The notes below the pieces were generated by a model, which had not been told where the DNA came from, searched no databases, and was given only the letters and a program-made list of their open reading frames with translations. From CAVPNY01 sp963706905 (GTDB taxonomy: Bacteria > Chloroflexota > Anaerolineae > Anaerolineales > UBA4823): DNA of 64,000 bases. Shown here one piece after another: positions 55,567 to 64,000 of the stretch. The position numbers and the translations under genes are program-made. The stretch's first letter is position 1. The number at the start of each line of letters is the position of its first letter. The stretch is taken from assembly GCA_963706905.1 (NCBI GenBank), contig CAVPNY010000020.1, positions 1 to 64,000 of the forward strand. Reading direction: 5' to 3'.

Positions 55567-56695
55567 AAAAAATTGGCAAGGCTGGCAAGGCGGCCCACCC
55601 CATCGACCGGATTGGGACTGGTCGAGCTATCGCCCCCAGGACTGGGAGCGCCGGCGCCGTTTCTATTCGCGTCGCCTGAGATGGGGTTGTGTTGCCTTCT
55701 TCCTTTTTTTCACGGCTGCCCTCCTGATCGTCTTCGCGCTGGTGTATGGTCCGCTCTCGGATTGGTTGCGTACCCCAGGCTGGGTGCTAATAGGGTTGTG
55801 TGTGGTATCGCTGTTGTTAACTTTGCTTGCAGCGCTGGTCGGTGGCTGGGCATTCCGGCGGGTAGGGCGGCCGACCTTGGACGTGCTGGCCGCCATCGAT
55901 GCGGTAGCGGCTGGGGATTTTGGTGTGCGGGTGCGAGAGGATATCCCTGGCGAGTTTGGCAGACTGGCGCAGCGCTTTAATTACATGGTCGCCGAGCTGG
56001 AGCGGGCGGAGCAGCAGCGCCGTAACCTGACTGCCGATGTGGCTCACGAGCTGCGCAACCCACTGCACATAATTCAGGGCAATCTGGAGGGGATGCTGGA
56101 CGGGGTGTATCCTGCCTCTGCGGAACAGATCGAGGGGACACTGGAGGAGACGCGCCTCCTGGCGCGGTTGGTGGATGACTTGCAGACACTGTCGCTGGCG
56201 GAGGCAGGGCAATTACCCCTACACAAGATAACCTTCTCCGTTGAAGACTTGCTAGCGGATGTGGTGACCAGCTTCGGTGGGGCGGCTGAAGAGGCAGGGG
56301 TTGAATTGCGTATAGACATCCATAAAGAAGGAGGCGGTCTTGATCTCAACGCCGACCCGGACCGCATGGACCAGGTACTCTCGAATTTAGTGGCCAATGC
56401 GCTGCGCTACACCTCCGCTGGTGGGCGGATCACACTCAGCGCTGAGGCAGTTCCAGGCGGCATTAAGTTGCGTGTGGAGGATACCGGCGCAGGCATTTCA
56501 CAAGATGACCTGCCTTACGTGTTCGATCGCTTCTGGCGTGGCGATCGGGCACGGATTCGCCTGGGGGGAGAGGGCAGCGGGCTGGGGCTGGCGATCGCCC
56601 GCCAGCTGGTGCAGGCTCACGGAGGGCGGATCAGTGTGGAAAGCCAGGTGGGATCAGGGACACGCTTTGTGATCGATCTGCTTGGAGTTCAGTAA
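55559..56695 (+). CDS. Sensor histidine kinase
   Basis: 378 residues from ATG 55559. A Trp/Arg-rich cytosolic head, two TM helices with almost no extracellular loop, a HAMP domain, then HisKA (TADVAHELRNPLHIIQGNLE, phosphorylated His) and HATPase_c (NLVANALRYTSAGG, VEDTGAGISQDDLPYVFDRF, GSGLGLAIARQLVQAHGG). The short sensor loop suggests it reads membrane state or a partner, perhaps the two-TM protein at 54317. Confidence 0.95.
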   Translation: MNKKNWQGWQGGPPHRPDWDWSSYRPQDWERRRRFYSRRLRWGCVAFFLFFTAALLIVFALVYGPLSDWLRTPGWVLIGLCVVSLLLTLLAALVGGWAFRRVGRPTLDVLAAIDAVAAGDFGVRVREDIPGEFGRLAQRFNYMVAELERAEQQRRNLTADVAHELRNPLHIIQGNLEGMLDGVYPASAEQIEGTLEETRLLARLVDDLQTLSLAEAGQLPLHKITFSVEDLLADVVTSFGGAAEEAGVELRIDIHKEGGGLDLNADPDRMDQVLSNLVANALRYTSAGGRITLSAEAVPGGIKLRVEDTGAGISQDDLPYVFDRFWRGDRARIRLGGEGSGLGLAIARQLVQAHGGRISVESQVGSGTRFVIDLLGVQ

Positions 56696-56835
56696 GAAAA
56701 AGCAGTCGTTCTTGCCTTTGAAGGCTATTATCACCGACCGATATGCACTAGCTCGCTGGTGCCTTCACCCAGGATATGGGTGTCCAAGAGACCGCTCATC
56801 CCCGAGTGAAACCGGAAAATTGTTGGAAATCAAAC

Positions 56836-58152
56836 TCAACGGAATATAAACGGCATCACCAGAATAACGAACAGGCTCCAGCTTACGTAGAATACCGCTC
56901 CCAGGCTGAAGACAGCCTTAATACGCTCGTTCCAGGGCTGTGCGTTGCTGATCAACAGGCGGATGAGGATCAGCACCAGCAAAGCAATGTTAATCACGTT
57001 CCAGCCGATCATGGTCAGGCGGTTGATTGTGATTGCACCTGTGACAGTGCGGTATAGGATGGCAGACAAGGCATACAGGCTGACCAAAGTTGCCAGGATG
57101 GATATTGCGATAATACCGCTGCGCAAGGCTGAGCCCAACCGGGGAGAGAGCTCTCCAAGCTTGATCGGCGTCACCCCGACCAGAAGACCCATGATCGCAA
57201 ATAACATGGCGTTGTAGATGATGAGCAGGTCGCGGTTCTTGAAGGGTTGAAAGAAATTGAAGGGGATCACAAAGATATATACCACCAATACTCCCAGTGT
57301 GAGCGGTAGAAGCAGGCGCATCATCGTCCCGATGAATTTGCTTAAACCCTGGGTGAAATCCTGATTTTTTGGCTTCGCAAAGGGATCGTAGATCGTTGCC
57401 ACTGCGATAACCGGGATCATTCCGGCCCCACCAGCGGCGATAAACCGGATCAGTACTTCGGGCAACTGGATGCTCAAGGCTTCGAACATGCCCATGGTGA
57501 TACCCCCGAAGATCACCCCGGCAATGAGGTAGATCCCGCCGACGATGAACACCTCCAGGGATTTCATCAGGAAGGCGAAGCGGCTATCGTTGTCAGAAAC
57601 CAGACCCACCAGAGCCACCCCCACCCCGGCCCAGGCCAGCAGGGCCAGGTGCAACGCTGCAAGGATCTGATAATCCATAGAGGTCTGCATAGCCACCAGG
57701 TATGTCAATAGGATAGCAGCTGCCACGATGAATGCCAGTCCGATGCCCACTATCAGGCTGCGCCGGTAATTCCTGCGAGCGGTGAATGCCAGAAATGCGA
57801 TGACAAAGCCCGCCGTGATGGGCGCGGCTAACAATGCCAGCCAGGGCACCTCGTGGATAAAGGTCAATCCCGGGGCTGACAAGGCCCACAGAGTCAGCCC
57901 GTTGAGAATAGCGAGTGGGATTGCCAGCTTCCAGTTGGCGCTGATCCCTTCCCACCGCCGGGGCTCTTCGTTGGTGTTTTGTAAGCGGTAATGCCAGGCT
58001 TGTAGTAGCAGGTTATCTGGCTCGTCGGAGTAGCAGGCGTTCAGGTCTGCCGAGAACTGGCCCATTTCACGCCTGCTGCGCGCCGCCTGGAACATCGCTT
58101 CTAATTGCTGCGGGTTGTTTTTGTTGTCCCTAATTTCCTGCAGAGAAGACAT
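56836..58152 (-). CDS. Polytopic membrane protein, unknown function
   Basis: 438 residues from ATG 58152 (GGAGGT). The first 90 residues are soluble (EIRDNKNNPQQLEAMFQAAR, then ADLNACYSDEPDNLLLQAWH, which resembles a TPR-like helical pair). About ten TM helices follow. It looks like DUF4153-type proteins, with no known activity. It is convergent with the histidine kinase gene. Confidence 0.7.
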   Translation of the reverse strand: MSSLQEIRDNKNNPQQLEAMFQAARSRREMGQFSADLNACYSDEPDNLLLQAWHYRLQNTNEEPRRWEGISANWKLAIPLAILNGLTLWALSAPGLTFIHEVPWLALLAAPITAGFVIAFLAFTARRNYRRSLIVGIGLAFIVAAAILLTYLVAMQTSMDYQILAALHLALLAWAGVGVALVGLVSDNDSRFAFLMKSLEVFIVGGIYLIAGVIFGGITMGMFEALSIQLPEVLIRFIAAGGAGMIPVIAVATIYDPFAKPKNQDFTQGLSKFIGTMMRLLLPLTLGVLVVYIFVIPFNFFQPFKNRDLLIIYNAMLFAIMGLLVGVTPIKLGELSPRLGSALRSGIIAISILATLVSLYALSAILYRTVTGAITINRLTMIGWNVINIALLVLILIRLLISNAQPWNERIKAVFSLGAVFYVSWSLFVILVMPFIFR

Positions 58153-58428
58153 AGGTAGACCTCCGATCCGGAACTTTAGATGGCAAAACATTAATAATAT
58201 ACGCGAGGACTCCCTTTTTTTCAAGCACTCAAGTGCATAATCTATCTGTTCAGGAGGCAATTAAGCGGAATCACACCGCATTCAATTTTCTGAGGTTTGC
58301 TTGGCTCCAATTTTCCTCCGCGTACCCATGAGACCGCACTCGCAATTGCTTGCTCCAGAGTCATGCCCTTTGCCTTTTCCCACGCAGCCTGGAAAGATGA
58401 CTAGTCCAGCTGCTCGCGGGCGCGCCAG

Positions 58429-58578
58429 GCCGGCGGGAGCAGCGGGCTGGGGCTGGCGATGGCTCGCCAGCTGGTGCAGGCCTACGGGGGGCGGATCAGC
58501 GTGGAGAGCCAGGTAGGATCCGGGATACGCTTCGTGATCGATATGCCAGAGGTTCTGGATGAAGAAGTTAGTGGGTAG
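58429..58578 (+). pseudogene. C-terminal remnant of a histidine kinase
   Basis: The + strand encodes SSGLGLAMARQLVQAYGG, then RISVESQVGSGIRFVIDMPE and a stop. This matches the end of the kinase at 56575-56690 closely at DNA level. Only the last ATPase motif remains; no start or sensor part is seen in 58153-58428. It is a leftover of a duplicated kinase gene. The rest of the 58153-58626 gap holds no gene. Confidence 0.7.
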
Positions 58579-58626
58579 GGGTAAACTGGTTCTGGTGGGT
58601 ATCGGATATCACCGATCAATGCGGGA

Positions 58627-59902
58627 TCATGTAGCCCAATCCTTTTCAATCTGTCCGATGATCTTTACCGCGCGGGCAATTCCATCTTCCGCCTGAATTT
58701 GTTCCCCCAGCCTGGCAGCTCGTTGGTGCATGTCTTTATCGGACACTGTAATTTGGATGGCTCTTGCGAGCCGCTCGACGGTTAAATTTTTCCGTTGAAT
58801 AGGGTCTGGTCCAACGCCTAAGTCTGCAACTCGCTGACCCCAAAAGGGTTGGTCGCCAAAGAAAGGAACGATAACAGAAGGAACACCTGCTCTAAGACCG
58901 GCGGCGGTAGTGCCAGCTCCACCATGATGAACGACGGCAGCCATACGGGGGAATAGCCATGCATGGGGGACAGAGTTGATCATGAATAACTGTGTCTGGT
59001 AAATCTGAGCCTTGCAGACCACCCCATCCGGATAGCAATATCGCCCTTTGATGACTTCGTCTTAATGCCTCCAGGACCAGATCGGCCGTTTCCACTGGAT
59101 TTCGATTGCTCATACTTCCAAAGCCGATGTACACTGGTGGAGAACCGGAGTCAAGGAAATCTGTTAATTTGGAGGGTGGAATCCAATCATCCGATTCTTC
59201 CAGGAACCAGTAACCAGTCACATGAATGTTTTCATCCCAATCAGTTGGGGGTGCTATGACTGATGGGCTGAATCCATAAAGAATGGGCAGACCACGCGTC
59301 CGAACCGAATTATAGGGTCCGAAGAATGGTGCGAGTGGCATCTTGAGGACTTCTTGCCTGGCGATCTTATCTGCTGACCTGAAACCCTGCCACATGACTT
59401 GACGGGTTAGCTGGTGGGAAAAGCGATTCAATGAACCCCCAAACCAGGCTGGCTGTTTGGAAACCAGCACGCTGGCAAATTCCTGGGTAGGAGTAAAGGG
59501 GAGTAAATAGGCCTGGAGAAGGGGGATATTCAATTTATCGGCAAGCGCAAGGCCAATGTAAACGCCTCCCATGCCGGCGAGAAGCAAATCCATGCCCTGA
59601 CAGGCGGCTAAACCAGCTTCTGCCAATCGAATAGCACCGCGCTGTGCTTCTTTTGCCATCTGCGCCATCAAGGATAGGAAATTTCCTTTCTCAATTCGTG
59701 CCTGCATCTTATTTTCTTGAACGACGGCTTGCACATCATGCTCAACTGGCCAAAATTCTAGCCCATGTGAGGTGACCAGTTCTTCAAAATTTTGATGAGA
59801 CACGAAACGCACCTTGAATCCCGCGTTAATTAATCCTTTACCTAAGGCGATATAGGGTTGTACATCGCCTCGACTTCCGGTGCCGACGATTGCAATTTGC
59901 AT
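58627..59902 (-). pseudogene. MGT/UGT-type glycosyltransferase, one frameshift
   Basis: Start ATG 59902 with AAGGAG. The N-terminus IAIVGTGSRGDVQPYIALGK is the hallmark of GT1 sterol/macrolide glycosyltransferases (GT-B fold). The C-terminal part carries the nucleotide-sugar motif FPRMAAVVHHGGAGTTAAGL, then VPFFGDQPFWGQRV. The frame breaks near 58995; one base restores SDLPDTVFMINSVPHAWLFP. The corrected length is about 425 residues, normal for the family. The acceptor could be a lipid or natural product. Confidence 0.8.
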
Positions 59903-60115
59903 GAAGGCCAAACTCCTTTGTTGATGTGTGATGGGGTGAGTGTGAGATGTCTGATATAGAAATGATCTGGAATATTTTACCTGTCTCTAATAAGATTTAG
60001 ACATTTCGTTGATAACTTGTATATGTGGTCGTGATATAGTACCCATGGTATCCCTGGGTATTGAATTCCAGGAAATGCAATTTTTCCATTATTTTATTGG
60101 TAAGGAGTTAATCCT

Positions 60116-62704
60116 ATGGATTTGAACAAATACACCCAAAAATCACAAGAGGCGATCCTGGCTGCCCAGCAGCTGGCAGGGGAGCTTCACCATCAAGCGA
60201 TTGAGCCGGCGCATCTGTTGCTGGCTTTGCTGCGCCAGGAGGACGGCGTTGTCCCGGCACTTGTGACCAAAGTGGCGGGCAGTGTGCTCGGACTGCGCCA
60301 AGAGCTAACCCAGGAGCTGGACACCCATCCCAAGGTATATGGGGATACCGGCGAGGTGGGGCTGGCACGAACGACAGCGGACGCGCTGGCAGCTGCTGAA
60401 CGCTACGCCAAGGGGATGCAGGATGATTATGTCTCGACAGAGCATATCCTGCTCGGCCTGACGGAGAGCCCCGAGGGCAAGCGCCTGTCGCAGTTCGGGC
60501 TGACCAAGGATGCCGTTTTGAAGGTCCTGCATAGCGTGCGTGGGGCGCAGCGCGTTACCACGCAAACCCCGGAGAGCACCTACCAATCGCTGGAGAAATA
60601 CGGGCGTGACCTGACCGCCCTGGCTCGCCAGGGTAAGATGGATCCGGTGATCGGGCGCGACGAGGAGATTCGCCGTGTGGTGGAGATCCTCTCCCGGCGC
60701 ACCAAGAACAATCCAGCCCTGATCGGCGATCCGGGCGTGGGTAAGACCGCCATCGTTGAGGGGCTGGCGCAGCGCATCATCAACGGGGATGTCCCGGAAG
60801 GGCTTAAGCATAAGCGTTTGGTGCAGCTCGATATGAGCGCCCTGGTGGCTGGCGCCAAGTATCGCGGCGAGTTCGAAGAACGCCTGAAGGCCGTGCTGCA
60901 GGAGATTGCCGATGCGGCTGGCGAGATCATCTTATTCGTAGACGAGATGCACACAGTGGTCGGTGCGGGGGCTGCCGAAGGCGCCATGGACGCTGGCAAC
61001 ATGCTCAAGCCCATGCTGGCGCGCGGCGAGCTGCATCTGATCGGCGCCACCACCACCGATGAGTACCGTAAGCATGTCGAGAAAGACCCGCCCTGGAACG
61101 CCGTTTCCAGCCCGTGCTGGTGGAAGAGCCCAGTGTAGAAGAGACGATCAGCATCTTGCGTGGGCTCAAAGAGCGCTACGAAGTCCATCACGGTGTGCGC
61201 ATCACCGATTCGGCGGTCATCGCTGCAGCAACCTTGTCCAACCGTTACATCACCGACCGGCATTTACCAGATAAGGCCATCGATCTGATCGATGAAGCTG
61301 CCGCCCGCCTGCGCACCCAGATCGACTCCAAGCCGCAGGCTCTGGATGAGGTTGACCGCGCCATCATGCAGTTGGAGATCGAGCGCGAGGCGTTGAAAAA
61401 GGAGAAGGATAAGGCCTCCAAGGAGCGGCTGGAGAAACTGGAGCGCGAGCTGGCGGATCTGCGTGAGCAGTCCAGCCAGCTACATGCCCGCTGGCAAACC
61501 GAAAAGGGCGCTATTGCCGAGCTGCGCAGCGTCAAAGGGCAGATCGAGCAAACCCGGCTTGAGATAGAGCAGGCAGAACGCCGCGCCGAGCTGGAGAAGG
61601 TGGCCCGGCTGCGCTATGGCACGCTGCGCGACCTGGAAGGCCGCCTGGCAGACGGCGAGCGCCGATCTGAAATCCCTGCAGACCGATGGGGCGCTCTTGA
61701 AAGAGGAAGTTGATGCTGAGGAGATTGGGCAGGTAGTCTCGCGCTGGACGGGTATCCCGGCGGCGCGCTTGCTGGAAGGCGAGATGGAGAAACTGATCCA
61801 CATGGAAGAGCGCCTTCATCAGCGCGTGGTCGGGCAGGAAAGCGCCCTGCATGCTGTCGCCAATGCGGTGCGCCGCTCGCGCGCCGGGCTGCAGGATCCC
61901 AACCGCCCGATCGGATCGTTTATCTTCCTGGGTCCGACGGGCGTGGGGAAAACAGAGCTGGCGCGTGCCCTGGCTGGATTCCTGTTTGATGACGAGCGGG
62001 CTATGGTGCGCATCGATATGAGTGAGTATCAGGAAAAGCATACCGTCTCGCGCCTGATTGGAGCCCCACCTGGTTATATTGGTTACGACGAAGGCGGACA
62101 GCTCACCGAGGCCGTTCGCCGCCGCTCTTACAGCGTGGTGCTGTTTGACGAGATTGAGAAAGCCCACCTGGAAGTGTTTAATGTCTTGCTGCAACTGTTG
62201 GATGAAGGCCGCCTGACCGATGGTCACGGGCGCACGGTGGACTTTCGCAACACGGTGGTGATCATGACCAGTAACCTGGGCAACACCCTGTGGGAAGGCG
62301 GACGCCAGGTGAGCCGGGACGAGATCACCCCCGTGCTGCAGGCGCACTTCCGGCCGGAGTTTCTCAACCGTATTGATGAGATTGTTGTTTTTCACCCGCT
62401 TTCTAAAGAACACCTGGCGGAGATTGTCGATATCCAGCTGCGCCATGTGGCTGCGCGGCTGGCAGAGCGCGGCTATACCCTGGAAGTCAGCGAAGCTGCC
62501 CGTGAATACTTGGCCGAGGTGGGTTACGATCCGGACTATGGCGCTCGACCGCTCAAGCGAGCCATCCAGCGCGAGCTGCAGGACCCGCTGGCGCTGAAAA
62601 TACTCTCTGGAGAGTTTCATGAAGGCGATACGATCCAGGTTGAGCGTGGTCCAGAAGGGCTGATCTTCACATCAATGGTGGAGGGGGAAATGGTCAATGA
62701 ATAA
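60116..62704 (+). pseudogene. clpB: ClpB chaperone (Hsp100 disaggregase), two frameshifts
   Basis: About 863 residues after correction, the normal ClpB length. N-domain (KYTQKSQEAILAAQQLAGEL), first AAA+ with GDPGVGKTAIVEG, the coiled-coil middle domain (residues about 400-530, rich in E/K/R), and second AAA+ with GPTGVGKTELARAL, plus VVSRWTGIPAARLLEGE. Breaks near 61092 (one G missing: EKDPALERRFQPVLVEEP) and near 61660 (before ADLKSLQTDGALLKEEV). Since clpB is normally kept intact, these are good candidates for sequence errors. It disaggregates proteins with DnaK. GGAG lies upstream of ATG 60116; the 213-base leader shows no firm promoter. Confidence 0.85.
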
Positions 62705-62745
62705 TGTGGATTAGTCAGACCGTAGTTGGATAGGATAATGCGAAA

Positions 62746-62778
62746 GGATGCAGTGATTTAAGCAGGATCGCTGCATCC
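62746..62778 (+). terminator. Hairpin terminator after clpB
   Basis: GGATGCAG (62746-62753) and CTGCATCC (62771-62778), extended by GAT/ATC with one wobble, followed by GATTTATT. Confidence 0.6.
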
Positions 62779-62789
62779 GATTTATTACC

Positions 62790-62816
62790 TTGACGCATTG
62801 CCCATTTTATTATAAT
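62790..62816 (+). promoter_or_regulatory. Promoter of the rhodanese gene
   Basis: TTGACG (62790-62795) and TATAAT (62811-62816) with a 15-base spacer, or TAATAT two bases later with 17. AT-rich inverted repeats ATAATATT/AATATTAT lie just after it. Confidence 0.55.
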
Positions 62817-62857
62817 ATTATCAAAAATATTATAGTTAATAGCCAGGAGGTTACCAA

Positions 62858-63703
62858 ATGGTAGAAGCGTATGCATTCCCAGAATTTCTAGTTGATACAG
62901 CCTGGGTAGCGGAACATGCGAAAAACTCGCATGTGCGCATCGTCGAGTCGGATGAAGACGCCCTGTTGTATGAGATCGGCCATATCCCCGGAGCTGTCAA
63001 GGTTGATTGGTTTACCATGCTCCAAGATCCTGTGCGCAGGGATTTCATCACCGGGCCTGAATTTGCACAGATGTGTTCCAATTTGGGCATCTCGAATGAC
63101 ACCACCGTAGTTTTTTATGGTGACAAAAGCAACTGGTTTGCCACTTATGCACTCTGGCTGTTTGATTATTACGGCCATGAGCATTTGCGCATCATGAACG
63201 GCGGGCGAGCCAAGTGGGAGCAGGAAAATCGACCCCTGGTCAAGGAAGTCCCTTTCTATGCCAAAACCAGCTACACGGCGCAAGAGCCCGATCAGACGAT
63301 ACGCGCCTTTCGGGATGATGTAATGGCTCATATCCGGGTCGGCAAGCCGCTGGTGGATGTGAGATCGCCCAAGGAGTACAGCGGTGAGCTGATCCACATG
63401 CCCAATTATCCGCAGGAGGGGGCCACGCGCGGCGGACATATCCCAGGGGCGCAGAACATCCCCTGGGCTCAGGCTACCAATGAATCGGATTCCACTTTCA
63501 AGTCGGCGCATGATTTGCAGCAGTTATACCAGAGTCGTGGCATCACACCTGACACAGACATTATTGCCTACTGCCGGATCGGCGAACGCAGCTCGCATAC
63601 CTGGTTCGTTCTCAAATACCTGCTTGGCTACCCACGGGTCAAGAACTATGATGGTTCGTGGACCGAGTGGGGTAATCTGGTGAACGCGCCCATTGAGAAA
63701 TGA
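62858..63703 (+). CDS. Two-domain sulfurtransferase (rhodanese)
   Basis: 281 residues; AGGAGG precedes ATG 62858. Two rhodanese domains: an inactive N-terminal one (IVESDEDALLYEIGHIPGAV, with YGDKSNW where the Cys would be) and a catalytic C-terminal one with LVDVRSPKEYSG, GGHIPGAQNIPW and Cys239 in IAYCRIGERSSHTW. It would move sulfane sulfur from thiosulfate or mercaptopyruvate. The CRIGERS loop is typical of thiosulfate sulfurtransferases. A SufE-like gene follows after 22 bases, suggesting sulfur delivery to cofactor assembly. Confidence 0.92.
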   Translation: MVEAYAFPEFLVDTAWVAEHAKNSHVRIVESDEDALLYEIGHIPGAVKVDWFTMLQDPVRRDFITGPEFAQMCSNLGISNDTTVVFYGDKSNWFATYALWLFDYYGHEHLRIMNGGRAKWEQENRPLVKEVPFYAKTSYTAQEPDQTIRAFRDDVMAHIRVGKPLVDVRSPKEYSGELIHMPNYPQEGATRGGHIPGAQNIPWAQATNESDSTFKSAHDLQQLYQSRGITPDTDIIAYCRIGERSSHTWFVLKYLLGYPRVKNYDGSWTEWGNLVNAPIEK

Positions 63704-63725
63704 CCTCATTCCGAAAACAACCTAT

Positions 63726-64000
63726 ATGAACAGTGTAAATGCGAGCTTGCCTCCAGCCCTCCAATCAATTATCGAGGATTTCCAGCTCAGTGAAGGCCGG
63801 GAAAAACTGGAACTCTTGCTGCAGTATGCGGAGGAGATGCCGCCCCCACCGGAATGGCTGCAGGCAAAAATCAGCGAAAGGGAAGCGGTGCCAGAATGCA
63901 TGACGCCCGTATTCATGCAGGCGGACGTCCAGGATAACCAGATGCATTTTTACCTGGATGTTCCCCAGTCGTCGCCTACTGTGCGTGGCTTCGCTACCCT
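63726..64000 (+). CDS. sufE: SufE-like sulfur acceptor protein (partial, runs off the window)
   Basis: The frame from ATG 63726 is open to the window end. It reads LQSIIEDFQLSEGREKLELL, then EWLQAKISEREAVPECMTPV. This is the SufE fold: the Cys in VPEC is the persulfide acceptor that activates a SufS-type cysteine desulfurase. The C-terminal part lies beyond 64000. Its pairing with rhodanese suggests sulfur trafficking. Confidence 0.8.
   Translation, partial: MNSVNASLPPALQSIIEDFQLSEGREKLELLLQYAEEMPPPPEWLQAKISEREAVPECMTPVFMQADVQDNQMHFYLDVPQSSPTVRGFAT

Noticed and set aside
60009..60040. clpB promoter TTGATA ... TATAGT
   Set aside because: The spacer is 20 bases, too long for a confident sigma70 call, and no CIRCE-type inverted repeat was seen.

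Overview
The window looks like a chromosomal segment of an anaerobic or facultative member of the Chloroflexota (Anaerolineae-like). The evidence is GC-rich genes, many lipoproteins with a Cys lipobox, VKOR-thioredoxin fusions, an anaerobic sulfatase-maturase/sulfatase pair, and intergenic hairpins. This placement is an inference from gene content; no rRNA or tRNA gene is visible.

Layout. 1-2050: the right end of an IS630-type element abuts a frameshifted GT-C glycosyltransferase. 2126-2700: a decayed GNAT gene and the tail of a TrmO-like gene. 2842-6710 (+): five tightly coupled or overlapping genes for a membrane/extracytoplasmic redox module. These are a PCYCGC lipoprotein, a CuA cupredoxin, a NapH/CcoG-like ferredoxin, a CuA-cytochrome c fusion, and a membrane-anchored DUF1573-like protein whose frame contains an in-frame TGA directly after Cys112. 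That TGA is followed by a SECIS-like hairpin. 6829-13171 (-): a nine-gene block with a metal theme (XRE-cupin regulator, triheme cytochrome, His-rich NifX-like protein, radical SAM, ArsR, ZIP, thioredoxin-VKOR, DUF364, TrmO-like). 13349-20131: an IS-rich zone with an IS1-like element (8-bp target duplication) and two IS630-type elements placed end to end. 20183-23693: LRR lipoprotein, flavin-reductase-like protein, secreted protein and ECF sigma factor. 23874-25993: a small MITE and an IS110 transposase. 25994-30877 (-): a compact operon of a two-TM protein, a zinc-ribbon protein and a 1380-residue CHAT-STAND-TPR protein with thirteen nearly identical 120-bp TPR units. 31203-42832: secreted phosphoesterase, multi-domain amylase (broken by frameshifts), BNR-repeat protein, SDR, and a phosphodiesterase/5'-nucleotidase fusion. 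43301-64000: hydrolases, sulfatase and its maturase, methyltransferase, HAD phosphatase, MscS channel, a two-component system, glycosyltransferase, clpB, rhodanese and a partial SufE-like gene.

A caveat applies throughout. About fifteen otherwise intact genes, including clpB, carry single-base frameshifts, often in runs of 2-4 identical bases, plus a few in-frame stops. This pattern suits residual sequencing or assembly error at least as well as real gene decay. Broken genes are therefore given over their full reconstructed span, with the break position stated.

The two best leads for something new are the candidate selenoprotein at the end of the copper/redox operon (6192-6710) and the three-gene CHAT-STAND-TPR cassette (25994-30877).
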